Positions 1-7,959 of a stretch of 17,696 nucleotides of DNA are shown here, piece after piece; position 1 is the stretch's first letter, and each line of letters opens with the position of its first letter. The stretch is from JACNLC01 sp964607375. Lineage in GTDB: Bacteria; Fidelibacterota; Marinisomatia; SCGC-AAA003-L08; JACNLC01. The position numbers were made by a program, and so were the translations under genes. Under the pieces are notes generated by a model. The model had not been told where the DNA came from, did no database searches, and saw only the letters and a list, made by a program, of their open reading frames with translations. The stretch lies in the NCBI GenBank assembly GCA_964607375.1, contig CAZSJY010000037.1, forward strand, positions 1-17,696, written 5' to 3'.

Positions 1-112
1 ATTACAGATGGGCTGTATGACTTCTTTAGGTGTCCGTTTTTTTGTAGGAAGATCACAATTATGGTAGTGGTCAAACATTCTCTTAGCTTCTTGCTCCACA
101 CTCCAAGATTGA
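1..112 (-). other. Possible 5' part of an unidentified minus-strand gene, off the left edge
   Basis: The minus strand is open from inside pyrE to the left edge. Its reading between about 112 and 1 has a protein-like composition (for example SWSVEQEAKRMFDHYHN and DLPTKKRTPKEVIQP). The only ATG in that frame lies at 78-76 and has no convincing ribosome binding site, so a start is not settled. The plus strand has a competing open frame from 1 to 138 that reads less like a protein. I do not recognise either product. If real, this gene would be divergent from pyrE. Confidence 0.2.
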
Positions 113-115
113 TTG

Positions 116-120
116 AAGGA
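116..120 (+). promoter_or_regulatory. Ribosome binding site that fixes the pyrE start
   Basis: AAGGA lies 4 bases before the ATG at 125. It supports that ATG over the in-frame TTG at 113, which would put the AAGGA inside the coding region. Confidence 0.6.
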
Positions 121-124
121 AATT

Positions 125-697
125 ATGAAATCAAATGAGTTATTAAAAGTATTAGAAGAGACCGGAGCCATCCTCAATGGACATTTTTTGCTGACTTCCG
201 GTAGGCATAGTGATATTTACATTGAGAAATTCAGGGTTTTAGAAAATCCCAAATCACTCGAAAAAGTTACAAAAGCAATGGCTGATGAATACGAAAATTC
301 AAATGTGGAAGTCGTTTTGGGTGCTGCTATTGGTGGTATATTAATTGCAGGTGGAGTTGGTAAACACTTGGGTGTAAAACACATTTTTTCCGAACGAGTT
401 GATGGGAAAATGGTATTGCGTAGAGGATTCGAAATTTCCAATGGAACAAGAGTTCTAATTGTTGAAGATGTAATTACAACAGGTGGGTCAGTATTTGAAC
501 TTGTTGAAATGGCAAAAAAATATCAAGCCGATATTGTTGGAGTAGTAAATTTGGTGGAAAGAGCACCAGAAAAAATTGACTTTGGTGTTCCATCAAAAGC
601 GATTTTACATTTACCAAGTATCAGCTGGGAACAAAGTGAATGTCCACTGTGTAAATCTGAAACTCCGATGACACAGAGAGGAAGAACTGGGAAATAA
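125..697 (+). CDS. pyrE: Orotate phosphoribosyltransferase
   Basis: Joins orotate to PRPP to give orotidine 5'-monophosphate, the fifth step of de novo pyrimidine synthesis, in the cytoplasm. The 190-residue product has the usual type I phosphoribosyltransferase fold. The PRPP-binding motif VLIVEDVITTGGSV is at about residues 110-123, the N-terminal orotate-site segment FLLTSGRHSDIYI at about 22-34, and the conserved glycine-rich VLGAAIGGILIAGG before the catalytic loop. The C-terminus carries ECPLCK, a CxxC also seen in the short OPRTase subfamily of thermophiles and other bacteria. The ATG at 125 is chosen because AAGGA precedes it; the TTG at 113 would add four residues. The next gene is 118 bases away, so pyrE may be transcribed alone or may end an upstream unit that lies outside the window. 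Confidence 0.95.
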   Translation: MKSNELLKVLEETGAILNGHFLLTSGRHSDIYIEKFRVLENPKSLEKVTKAMADEYENSNVEVVLGAAIGGILIAGGVGKHLGVKHIFSERVDGKMVLRRGFEISNGTRVLIVEDVITTGGSVFELVEMAKKYQADIVGVVNLVERAPEKIDFGVPSKAILHLPSISWEQSECPLCKSETPMTQRGRTGK

Positions 698-815
698 GTG
701 GAAAGCCTAAAATCAAAAGTATAAAATGTTTAATAGATGGAGAATGAGGAAAGTAGTTTTGAATTACTAATAGTTCCCCACTCAAAGCTATAACTAATAG
801 AGAGGATAGTCAAAG

Positions 816-1466
816 ATGAGAAAATTGTGGTTGATACCGATTATAGTGTTAATGTTCATTGGATTCAGTGAAAAGGAAAAAGATCTAACAACCGAGCAAT
901 CCAAAAATATTACTAAAAAAGAACTAAATAAACAGGAAGTAAAAATGACTGAAAACATAAAAAAAGAAACAACAAATCCTATCGTCGTAATGGAAACATC
1001 CAAAGGTTCAATTGAGATAAAATTAGACCAAGAAAAAGCACCAATAACCGTTAAGAATTTCCTCACTTATGTTGAAGATGAATATTTCAATGGAACAGTA
1101 TTCCATAGAGTAATAAACGGTTTTATGATTCAAGGTGGTGGGTTCACCCCTGATGGTCAACAAAAAAGGACTTTAAAGCCAATTCAATTGGAATCTGATA
1201 ATGGACTAAGTAATAAAGTTGGTACTATTGCAATGGCAAGAACAGATGATCCAAATAGTGCAACAAGTCAGTTTTTTATTAATGTTAAAGATAATAGAAG
1301 TCTCGACTTTAATCCTGGAAATCCAGGTTATGCTGTATTTGGTAAAGTAATAAATGGAATGGATGTTGTAGAACAAATTAAAGCCGTTCAAACAACCACC
1401 AAATTGGGTATGATGAGAAATTGGCCAATTGAAGACATAATTATCCAGAAAGTGTTTGTAAAGTAA
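816..1466 (+). CDS. Cyclophilin-type peptidyl-prolyl cis-trans isomerase with N-terminal hydrophobic segment
   Basis: Catalyses cis-trans isomerisation of Xaa-Pro bonds and so helps protein folding. The cyclophilin domain spans about residues 55-215 of 216. FHRVINGFMIQGGGF (96-110) holds the catalytic Arg98 and Gln106, SQFFINV (151-157) holds substrate-pocket aromatics, and YAVFGKV is at 172-178. Residues 3-16 are hydrophobic and are followed by a charged Lys/Glu/Thr-rich linker (18-54), so the full form is probably exported or membrane-anchored. The segment ends FIGF-SEK, which resembles a lipobox in which Phe17 replaces the expected Cys. AGAGGA at 801-806 precedes the chosen ATG. A second in-frame ATG at 945 (Met44) has its own AGGA 7 bases upstream and would give a soluble 173-residue enzyme. 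The function is secure; the location is not. Confidence 0.92.
   Translation: MRKLWLIPIIVLMFIGFSEKEKDLTTEQSKNITKKELNKQEVKMTENIKKETTNPIVVMETSKGSIEIKLDQEKAPITVKNFLTYVEDEYFNGTVFHRVINGFMIQGGGFTPDGQQKRTLKPIQLESDNGLSNKVGTIAMARTDDPNSATSQFFINVKDNRSLDFNPGNPGYAVFGKVINGMDVVEQIKAVQTTTKLGMMRNWPIEDIIIQKVFVK
934..937 (+). promoter_or_regulatory. Possible internal ribosome binding site in the cyclophilin gene
   Basis: AGGA, within CAGGAAGT, lies 7 bases before an in-frame ATG at 945. It could drive a shorter, leaderless-domain form of the isomerase beginning at Met44, just before the cyclophilin fold. It may be chance in a Lys/Glu-rich linker, where AGGAAG-like sequence is common. Confidence 0.3.
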
Positions 1467-1487
1467 ATCACTTTTTCATAGTATATT

Positions 1488-2429
1488 GTGAAGAAAACTA
1501 ATATCAAAATTGGACTTGCCCTTGGTTCCGGTGGAGCTAGGGGATTAGTCCACATTGGAGTTCTTAAGGGTTTAATAAGAAATGGAATTCCAATTGATAT
1601 TATTGCTGGTAGTTCTGTAGGTGCTGTTATCGGAGCAATGTATTCTGCAACACTTGATATTGGCTGGGTTGAAAACAAATTACAAGAATTCATAAAAAGT
1701 GATTATTATAAGTCAATCGGCTTAGATAGATTAAAACCAACGCCACAAAGAGAGCATCCTTCCATCCTTCAGACTGCAACTCGTTATGTTAAAGAATACA
1801 TTTCTATCAATGTAGCAAATGAACGACGCGGATTATTGAAATCTGAACGATTACACAAGGTTATTGATTATCTCCTCCCCGTAAACAATTTTGATGAATT
1901 ACAAATTCCATTTTCTTGTGTTTCAGCAGATTTACATTCAGGTAAGGATATAATATTCAATAGTGGAAACCTAATTTCCGCACTAACTGCATCATCATCA
2001 ATACCTGGTTTTATAACACCCGTAGAAACAGGAAACAAACTTTTAGTGGATGGTGGAGTTTCTTGCCCTGTTCCAATACAAACTCTTCACAAAATGGGAG
2101 CAGATTTTACAATTGCAGTAAATGCAGGAGTTAGAAATTTTAGACGACTTGGAACTCCTCATCTGATGCAAGTCTTAGCTAGAGTGGAACAAATTACAGC
2201 TGCAAGATTAGAAACATACAAGTTCAACGATGCAGATTTGGTTGTTTTTCCTGATACAAAAGATTTGTATTGGGCTGAATTTGAAAAAATTGATGAATTA
2301 ATTGCAAGTGGTGAAAACTCGATTTGTAACTTATTACCTGAAATTCAGTCTAAATTGAAAAAGAAAACAGGAATACGAGGAAAAGTAAGAAAAATAGTGA
2401 AAATATTGAAAGAAAATAAAGAAAAGTAA
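1488..2429 (+). CDS. Patatin-like phospholipase (RssA/NTE-type)
   Basis: A predicted serine lipid acyl-hydrolase of the patatin family. The 313-residue product shows all catalytic parts: the oxyanion glycine motif GSGGARG (13-19), the nucleophile elbow GSSVG (41-45) with Ser43, and the DGG motif with Asp188 completing the Ser-Asp dyad. Bacterial members of this single-domain type (YlbK, RssA, YchK) are poorly characterised, and the substrate cannot be read from the sequence. There is no signal peptide, and the basic C-terminal tail (about 287-313) could touch membranes. The start is GTG, with no ATG alternative before the first strand and no clear ribosome binding site. It lies 21 bases after the cyclophilin gene and 3 bases before dsbD, so it is probably co-transcribed with both. 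Confidence 0.9.
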   Translation: MKKTNIKIGLALGSGGARGLVHIGVLKGLIRNGIPIDIIAGSSVGAVIGAMYSATLDIGWVENKLQEFIKSDYYKSIGLDRLKPTPQREHPSILQTATRYVKEYISINVANERRGLLKSERLHKVIDYLLPVNNFDELQIPFSCVSADLHSGKDIIFNSGNLISALTASSSIPGFITPVETGNKLLVDGGVSCPVPIQTLHKMGADFTIAVNAGVRNFRRLGTPHLMQVLARVEQITAARLETYKFNDADLVVFPDTKDLYWAEFEKIDELIASGENSICNLLPEIQSKLKKKTGIRGKVRKIVKILKENKEK

Positions 2430-2432
2430 TGT

Positions 2433-4199
2433 ATGAAAACTATAATGAAAATATACTCAAGAATAATCTTATTTCTATTGTTTACAGCAGTTTTTTCACA
2501 AACAAAAAATGTGAACTTTGATTTAAAACTTGATCCTCAACCTGTTGGAGCAGGTGAGAATGTTAGTTTGATAATTGATTTTTCGATCGGGCCGGGATTT
2601 CATATCTATTCTACAAATCCAGATAATCCATTTCCAACTTCTGTAGTTTTTGCTGATAGTAATCTATTTTCCAATTTTGGCAAAATAGCTGAGCCAACTC
2701 CACACGTAATTTACGAACAGACTTTTGAACAAAATGTTGAGTCACACGAAGGGGCGTTCCAGATTACTCAAACATTGACAGTAAACCACAAATTAGTTCC
2801 CGGAGAGTATAAAGTTGAAGGTACACTTAGTTATCTCTCTTGTGATGAAATTAAATGTGTTCCAAAATGGAATGAATTTTCTTTAGAATTTGTTGTTATC
2901 GAAGGCAACCCAGATAGGATAGTTAATAGTGCAACCATTGAAGAGGAAGTTCCACCTACATCTTCTACAATGACTCAAGAAGAAAGAGACGCTAAAGAAA
3001 TTCTAGAAAAGGGAATTTTGATAGCTATGTTAATATTTTTCGGTTTTGGGATTGCATTAAATCTAACACCTTGTGTTTATCCAGTGATTCCCATCACAAT
3101 TAGTTATTTCGGAAGTCAATCTGAACACAAAAAAGGGTCAACATTCAATCTAGCAATATTCTATACCCTCGGTATTGCTATTGTTTTTGCTTTACTTGGT
3201 TTAGTTTCAAGTTTAGCAGGTAAGCAATGGGGATTTCTCTTCCAAAGTTCTTGGTTTGTCGTTGCAATTGTTATGATAATGTTAATTTTTTCTTTAAGTA
3301 TGTTCGGTGTGTTTGAAGTGAAAGTACCAACTTCTATTATGACAAAAGCTGGTGCTTCTAGGGAAGGACTGCTTGGTTCATTCATAATGGGATTAACCGT
3401 CGGATTTGTAATTGCTCCTTGTGCTGCAGGAATAATTGTTGGATTGATTGGATTAGTCGCTAGAGAAGGCATTATCTTGAAAGGTACTCTATTATTTTTC
3501 GTTATGGGACTCGGTTTGGGATTACCTTATTTGATTTTGGGTACTTTTTCTGGATTATTAAACAAATTACCTCAATCAGGTATGTGGATGGTTTGGATCA
3601 AAAAAGTATTCGGAATTATTCTCATTGGAGTAGCTATTTATTTCTTGCTTCCTCAAATAGGAGAAGTGTACGACAAACAGAGTTTTGTTCTTGGAGTATT
3701 GACAATCTTCTCAGGCATTTATCTTGGATTTCTAGATAGAGCTCCTGGATATACTCTAGGATTCAAACGCACTATAAAATTGGTAGGATTGGGATTAATA
3801 ATCTTTGGATTTGTTTTGACTAACAATGGAATTCATTCAAAAGCTTCAGAAATTAACTGGATTAAATACAATAGCGAATCAATATCTGAGTTACAGAAAA
3901 ATGGAAATCCTATAATTTTCGATTTTTATACAGATTTTTGTGCTCCTTGTAAAAAAATGGATAGAGAGACTTTCAAGGATGATAGAATCGAAAAGCTATC
4001 TAATAATTTTGTAATGGTAAAAGTTAATATGACAAAACCAGATGACGAGTTAAATCTTTTTGCTTTTCGTTTTAAAGTTACAGGTTATCCATCTATCATC
4101 TTCATTGATAAAGATGGAATAGAAATCACTAATTTGAGTAGCAGAGGTGGATATGTTGGTGCAGATAAATTTTACGAAAATATGAAACAAGCTGAGTAA
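2433..4199 (+). CDS. dsbD: Thiol:disulfide interchange protein DsbD
   Basis: Carries electrons from cytoplasmic thioredoxin across the inner membrane to periplasmic reductases. All three classical domains are present in 588 residues. A signal peptide (1-22) is followed by an N-terminal immunoglobulin-like DsbD-alpha domain (about 25-155) with the redox pair Cys137/Cys142. The eight-helix membrane domain (about 190-470) has Cys214 in LTPCVYPV and Cys330 in IAPCAAG. A C-terminal thioredoxin-like domain has CAPC at 503-506 and the cis-Pro segment TGYPS. Translation starts 3 bases after the patatin stop; a second ATG at 2445 is equally close. The stop overlaps the start of the next gene, a TlpA-like thioredoxin that is an obvious candidate partner. 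Confidence 0.95.
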   Translation: MKTIMKIYSRIILFLLFTAVFSQTKNVNFDLKLDPQPVGAGENVSLIIDFSIGPGFHIYSTNPDNPFPTSVVFADSNLFSNFGKIAEPTPHVIYEQTFEQNVESHEGAFQITQTLTVNHKLVPGEYKVEGTLSYLSCDEIKCVPKWNEFSLEFVVIEGNPDRIVNSATIEEEVPPTSSTMTQEERDAKEILEKGILIAMLIFFGFGIALNLTPCVYPVIPITISYFGSQSEHKKGSTFNLAIFYTLGIAIVFALLGLVSSLAGKQWGFLFQSSWFVVAIVMIMLIFSLSMFGVFEVKVPTSIMTKAGASREGLLGSFIMGLTVGFVIAPCAAGIIVGLIGLVAREGIILKGTLLFFVMGLGLGLPYLILGTFSGLLNKLPQSGMWMVWIKKVFGIILIGVAIYFLLPQIGEVYDKQSFVLGVLTIFSGIYLGFLDRAPGYTLGFKRTIKLVGLGLIIFGFVLTNNGIHSKASEINWIKYNSESISELQKNGNPIIFDFYTDFCAPCKKMDRETFKDDRIEKLSNNFVMVKVNMTKPDDELNLFAFRFKVTGYPSIIFIDKDGIEITNLSSRGGYVGADKFYENMKQAE

Positions 4200-4801
4200 T
4201 GCTTAGAAAGTACAATGTTATGAACAAAAGAAATTTAGTAATAGCTGGATTATTGATGGTTATCGGAACGGTTTTGGTGTTTACAGCTCAAGGAGAAAAA
4301 TCAGTTACTGAGGAGCAAAAGAAAGCAATTAATGAAATTGCTGAAGATGTATTTATGGCCCCTGATTTTACCTTATTTGATATCAATGGTGTTGAGTACA
4401 CTTTAAGCAAACTCAAAGGTAAGGTAGTTCTTATAAATTTTTGGGCAACTTGGTGTGGACCTTGCAGAATGGAGATTCCGGAATTTAACGAATTGTATGA
4501 AAAATATAAAGATGCGGGTTTTGAGATATTAGGTGTTAGCATTTCTGATTCACCGAATCAGTTAATTCAATTTATGAAGTCATTTCAGGTTGATTATCCA
4601 GTATTGCACGGATCTAAATTTGACATTAGCAAAATTACTCAAATGTATGGTGGAATTTCATCTGTTCCAACGTCGTTCATAATTGGTAAAAATGGTTCGA
4701 TAATTAGACTATATCCCGGAGCAATTATAAAAGGTCAACCGATGTATACTTATTTCATAAACGATATAGAAAATGCCTTGAAAGTAGAAACAAAAAAGTA
4801 G
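4199..4801 (+). CDS. TlpA/ResA-like membrane-anchored thioredoxin
   Basis: A periplasmic thiol-disulfide oxidoreductase of the TlpA/ResA/AhpC-TSA-like group, typically a reductant for cytochrome c apoproteins or other periplasmic thiols. The N-terminal hydrophobic stretch (about 13-28, NLVIAGLLMVIGTVLVF) should act as an uncleaved anchor. The active site is ATWCGPCRMEIPE, with Cys86 and Cys89, and a cis-Pro lies in SSVPTSF. The ATG at 4199-4201 overlaps the dsbD stop (TAATG), which implies translational coupling; a second start at 4220 (MNKRNL) would shorten the tail before the anchor. The direct link to DsbD suggests DsbD re-reduces this protein. Its own client proteins cannot be told from the sequence. 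Confidence 0.9.
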   Translation: MLRKYNVMNKRNLVIAGLLMVIGTVLVFTAQGEKSVTEEQKKAINEIAEDVFMAPDFTLFDINGVEYTLSKLKGKVVLINFWATWCGPCRMEIPEFNELYEKYKDAGFEILGVSISDSPNQLIQFMKSFQVDYPVLHGSKFDISKITQMYGGISSVPTSFIIGKNGSIIRLYPGAIIKGQPMYTYFINDIENALKVETKK

Positions 4802-4976
4802 TTCAGCAATTCAAACAGAGTTTTTGTTTAGGGTACCAGCCAGCAATTCCTTGGTTGATATAACAAACTCCCTTAATTCGCTATTAAGTTGGTTATGACA
4901 GTAAAGTTCAAACCTGCCAATCATTCAGAAATATTCCAAGCAAAATAAATCATTAAATTTAGTGCATTGTAAACTT

Positions 4977-4985
4977 TGTTATGAT
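4977..4985 (+). promoter_or_regulatory. Candidate extended -10 promoter of the lipoprotein gene
   Basis: TGTTATGAT matches the extended -10 pattern (TG, one base, then a TATAAT-like hexamer). It lies about 38 bases before the preferred ATG at 5023. No good -35 is seen. The roughly 220-base gap after the thioredoxin gene makes a promoter here plausible. The rest of that gap (4802-4976) holds only weak AT-rich inverted repeats, with no convincing terminator. Confidence 0.35.
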
Positions 4986-5022
4986 TAACTTTACCAGTTA
5001 CTAACTACCGATGGAATACAAA

Positions 5023-6372
5023 ATGAAGAAAATTATTATATTTGCAATTATTGTTGTATTTGGCTGTTCTACTAAACCTGTACCAACTCCTGTTTGGCTA
5101 TCAACTTTTCCACAATCAGATTTATATTGGTTCGGAATTGGATCCGTGGTAAAACCATATTCAGGTGATATTAGAGAAAACACCCGAAATAGAGCTCTTA
5201 CAGAAATTTCTTCTCAAATACAAATTCAGATATCATCGTCATTTTCTAATATACTATCAGAACACAATCTTGACATCGATCAATATACCAGATCAGTAGT
5301 TGAATCGAGAGTTCAGCAAAATCTATCATCAGTAGAATTTATTGAAATTTATGAAAACGATGACCAATGCAGTATTTTAGCAAGATTATCTAAAGAGAAA
5401 TACTACAAAGCTATAGAAGAAGAGCGACGAAATTCAGTAACCACTTCCATAAATTTTATCCAGAAAGCTGATTTGGAATTTGATAAAAATACATTCCTTT
5501 TTTTAACAAGGGCGTTTGCAGAAATCGAGAATTACCTCGACTACCCTATTGATGTACAATATCCACCTAATTCGGATAATACCGTCAATCTATATTCTCT
5601 GATTAAATTAAAATTATCTGATTATGCAGGTAGAATTGATTTGATTCCTGAAACTAAAGAGATATCAACCAAAATTGGAATTTCTGAAAAAAGAAAGATA
5701 ACAATAAAATGTAGAGATAGTTTGACAATGGAAGAAATTCCAAATATACCAATTTCTATCAAAATGAACAGAAACCGGTATACAGATGTTGTGGTATCAG
5801 ATGAGTTTGGCAATTGCGATGTTTTTATACATCAAATTACAAATAAAACTCCAGTACAATATCTTAATGCAACAGTCAACAAAGAACTGTTATTAGGAGA
5901 AGATAATACTTTTTATACCATTCTTAACAACTTTATTACAACTCAAGTTGTTGTAAATGCAATAGGACCAAATATTTTCGTAGGAATATCAGAGATCCTA
6001 TTAGATCAAACTCCAGAGAATCAATATGTAACTCCAGTAATTAAAGAATATTTTGCTTCAGAATATGGTGCTGTATTTACTAACAAGTTGCAATCTGATT
6101 TCCAAATTATTGGTAATGTTTCTACAAGAACACAAGGTTACATGCCGAACAATATATATGGTGTATCAATTTATAAAGTCTTTGCAGATGCTACAATTTC
6201 CATTATAGATACAAGAAATGGTGAAGAGTTGCTTTCGAAAGGTATAACAAGGGTTAGTGGTTCATCATTTGATTCTTTTAATGAGGCAGGAAACCAAGCT
6301 CTAAAAAAACTATCTGAACAGATAAAAAAGAAATATCTACCTGAAATTACCAATTTGTTACAAGGTGAATAG
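5023..6372 (+). CDS. LPP20-type lipoprotein with an unassigned C-terminal domain
   Basis: A predicted envelope lipoprotein of 449 residues; the exact function is unknown. The signal peptide runs straight to a lipobox-like VFGC with Cys15 as the acylation site. Residues about 24-136 match the LPP20 family layout: a W-L, W-F-G-I-G opening, a long amphipathic helix of the type RALTEISSQIQIQISS, then a strand and a short helix. Residues about 224-288 look like an Ig or carboxypeptidase-regulatory-like beta domain. The last 140 residues (about 307-446) alternate strands and helices, ending in ADATISIIDTRNGEELL and a helix rich in Ala/Lys, and may repeat a CsgG/LPP20-like fold; this last point is inference. 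The ATG at 5023 is preferred over 5011 because it gives the standard lipoprotein leader and follows TGGA. Confidence 0.75.
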   Translation: MKKIIIFAIIVVFGCSTKPVPTPVWLSTFPQSDLYWFGIGSVVKPYSGDIRENTRNRALTEISSQIQIQISSSFSNILSEHNLDIDQYTRSVVESRVQQNLSSVEFIEIYENDDQCSILARLSKEKYYKAIEEERRNSVTTSINFIQKADLEFDKNTFLFLTRAFAEIENYLDYPIDVQYPPNSDNTVNLYSLIKLKLSDYAGRIDLIPETKEISTKIGISEKRKITIKCRDSLTMEEIPNIPISIKMNRNRYTDVVVSDEFGNCDVFIHQITNKTPVQYLNATVNKELLLGEDNTFYTILNNFITTQVVVNAIGPNIFVGISEILLDQTPENQYVTPVIKEYFASEYGAVFTNKLQSDFQIIGNVSTRTQGYMPNNIYGVSIYKVFADATISIIDTRNGEELLSKGITRVSGSSFDSFNEAGNQALKKLSEQIKKKYLPEITNLLQGE

Positions 6373-6448
6373 AAGTGAATTAAAGCGTAAGATAATGTAG
6401 AATACTATCAGTGGTAGAGTAAATATATAGAGTGTCTTCTTGTAATTT

Positions 6449-6765
6449 ATGAATTCAATCAAAAAATATTTTCTATTAGTTTTATGAACATATCTTTAGA
6501 CTATAAATATCATACCAAAAAAGCATTTTCAACAATAGAAATTAAATGGAGAGCAAAGGGAAACAAGAGTAGTTTTGTTAACATTCATTATTCTGATGAT
6601 GGAGGTATTTTTTGGCAAGATATTATTTTTACAAAAAATGATGGTAGTTATATATGGGATGTCCCTAATATTAATTCAACTGAATGTTTGTTGAAAATTG
6701 AAGACTTTTCTGATAACTCTATTTTTGGTATTTCAAAGAGTAACTTCACGATTGTTTTACAATGA
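6449..6765 (+). pseudogene. Single Ig-like (Kre9/KNH-like) domain, probably a broken or truncated secreted protein
   Basis: The frame from the ATG at 6484 to 6765 encodes 93 residues that form one beta-sandwich repeat: IEIKWRAKGN, VNIHYSDDGGIFWQDI, GSYIWDVPNI, CLLKIEDFSDNS and a final TIVLQ strand. This pattern is known from tandem Kre9/KNH-type Ig repeats in large secreted proteins. Here there is one copy, no signal peptide in frame and no ribosome binding site at 6484. A separate short frame from the ATG at 6449 reads MNSIKKYFLLVL and stops at 6485-6487; it looks like the start of a signal peptide. One extra base in the TTTT run just before 6484 would join the two. So this may be a frameshifted gene, a sequencing indel, or a decayed remnant. 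A genuine 93-residue cytoplasmic protein is less likely. Confidence 0.55.
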
Positions 6766-6898
6766 AGGATACGATTGTAGATGTTCAAACATTTCACTGT
6801 AGAACTTGTAACTAATATCAAAGTATCTACTAGATTTTGTAAAACTTATCGTTGTTCAACACAGTTTTATTGACCTAAATTTTGCGGTCGTTTTTCTA

Positions 6899-6982
6899 GC
6901 CGAGGTGGTGAAATTGGTAGACGCGCCGGATTCAAAATCCGGTTCTCCTTGGAGAGTGAGGGTTCGATTCCCTCCCTCGGTA
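6899..6982 (+). tRNA. tRNA-Leu (anticodon CAA)
   Basis: A class II tRNA of 84 bases. The acceptor stem GCCGAGG pairs with CCTCGGT, leaving one G-U at the end. The D-arm contains AATTGGTAGAC. The anticodon stem CCGGA/TCCGG encloses loop TTCAAAA, with CAA at 6933-6935 (reads UUG). A long variable arm (TCTCC, TT, GGAGA) identifies a leucine tRNA. The T-arm is GAGGG-TTCGATT-CCCTC. The discriminator is A6982, and the next bases are CTC, so the 3' CCA is not encoded and must be added. Confidence 0.97.
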
Positions 6983-6994
6983 CTCGTAAATTAC

Positions 6995-7014
6995 TTAGAA
7001 TGATTTTATTCTAA
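6995..7014. other. AT-rich stem-loop between the convergent tRNA and nadK
   Basis: A perfect 7-bp stem (TTAGAAT/ATTCTAA) with a 6-base loop lies in the short space between the tRNA end and the nadK stop. It could help end transcription from both sides. It lacks a GC-rich stem and a clear T-tract on either strand, so a terminator role is uncertain. Confidence 0.3.
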
Positions 7015-7017
7015 AAA

Positions 7018-7884
7018 TCATCTCACATTCCCCGCCCAAACCATTTTTGTGCGAAGAGTTTGGAAATAATCGTTATGCTCAAACTGAATCATATTCACTG
7101 AATAATCTGCTTTTCGAATAGATAATTTTGTAGAGTAATCTAATGGTAATCGGACTTGACCATCAATTGTTACTGCCATTCCTGTAGGCTCTTCAGCAAA
7201 ACTAACTGAAATAACTTCCTCAGATGACAATGCTATTGATCTTGCTGACAAACTATGTGGACATATTGGAGTAACCAGTATAACTTCTAATGACGGAGTT
7301 ATTATCGGTCCACCTGCAGATAGAGAATAAGCTGTAGATCCGGTAGGAGTTGCAAAAATCATACCGTCGCCTTCATAGGTATTTAAGTAATTATCTGATA
7401 CATAAATATGAGTTTTGAGTATTCTAGCTGATGTTCCGTGATCAATTACAATATCATTCAGAGCAAAATATTTTTTACTTTTTTTTGCATCAATCGTTGC
7501 TTCTAGGAGCATTCGTTTGTCAACAAAATAATCTCCATTTATGATTTCGTTTATGCTCTCAATATAATCCTTCTGAGAGCAGGCAGCTAAAAATCCGAGT
7601 CCCCCAATATGAATTCCCAAAATTGGTGTTTTACTGTTACCAATCTGACGGAGAGTTGATAGGATTGTACCATCCCCTCCGATTGATAAAATAACATCGC
7701 ATTCCTCAGCAATATCCATAATATGTTTTACGGATACATTCTTTAATTCAGGATGCTCTCCATTAGTCAAAGCCGAAGATGATAGATAGAATTCGTGATT
7801 TGTGGATCTTAGATTAAAATAAATATCTGATGCAATTTTGAAAAACTCAGGTTTTTGATAATTACCAGTACACCCAAATTTCAT
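7018..7884 (-). CDS. nadK: NAD kinase
   Basis: Phosphorylates NAD to NADP using ATP or polyphosphate, in the cytoplasm; the main source of NADP. At 288 residues it has normal length and all family motifs. GGDGT (69-73) holds catalytic Asp71, and GIHIGGLGFLA is at 90-100. The ND pair at 143-144 is followed by the nucleotide-binding ATPTGSTAYSLSAGGP (178-193), then the LVTPICPHSLSAR segment. The ATG at 7884 is preceded by AGAGG with 5 bases of spacing. It lies 75 bases after xseB and is probably the last gene of an xseA-xseB-nadK unit, an order that makes no obvious metabolic sense. Confidence 0.95.
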   Translation of the reverse strand: MKFGCTGNYQKPEFFKIASDIYFNLRSTNHEFYLSSSALTNGEHPELKNVSVKHIMDIAEECDVILSIGGDGTILSTLRQIGNSKTPILGIHIGGLGFLAACSQKDYIESINEIINGDYFVDKRMLLEATIDAKKSKKYFALNDIVIDHGTSARILKTHIYVSDNYLNTYEGDGMIFATPTGSTAYSLSAGGPIITPSLEVILVTPICPHSLSARSIALSSEEVISVSFAEEPTGMAVTIDGQVRLPLDYSTKLSIRKADYSVNMIQFEHNDYFQTLRTKMVWAGNVR

Positions 7885-7959
7885 ATTAACCTCTCTTTTT
7901 ACCTATTGTTGTTCTATGGTTATTATGCTAATTAAATACTGCTACTGCTTACTATTAGT

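Noticed and set aside
113..124. TTG start for pyrE
   Set aside because: It would put the AAGGA ribosome binding site inside the gene; the ATG at 125 is better placed.
3161..3472. Minus-strand 103-residue frame inside dsbD
   Set aside because: It lies fully within a clear DsbD membrane domain and is a hydrophobic antisense shadow.
4802..5010. Terminator or small RNA between the thioredoxin and lipoprotein genes
   Set aside because: Inverted repeats such as CTTAAT/ATTAAG and AAACA/TGTTT are short, AT-rich and lack a T-tract.
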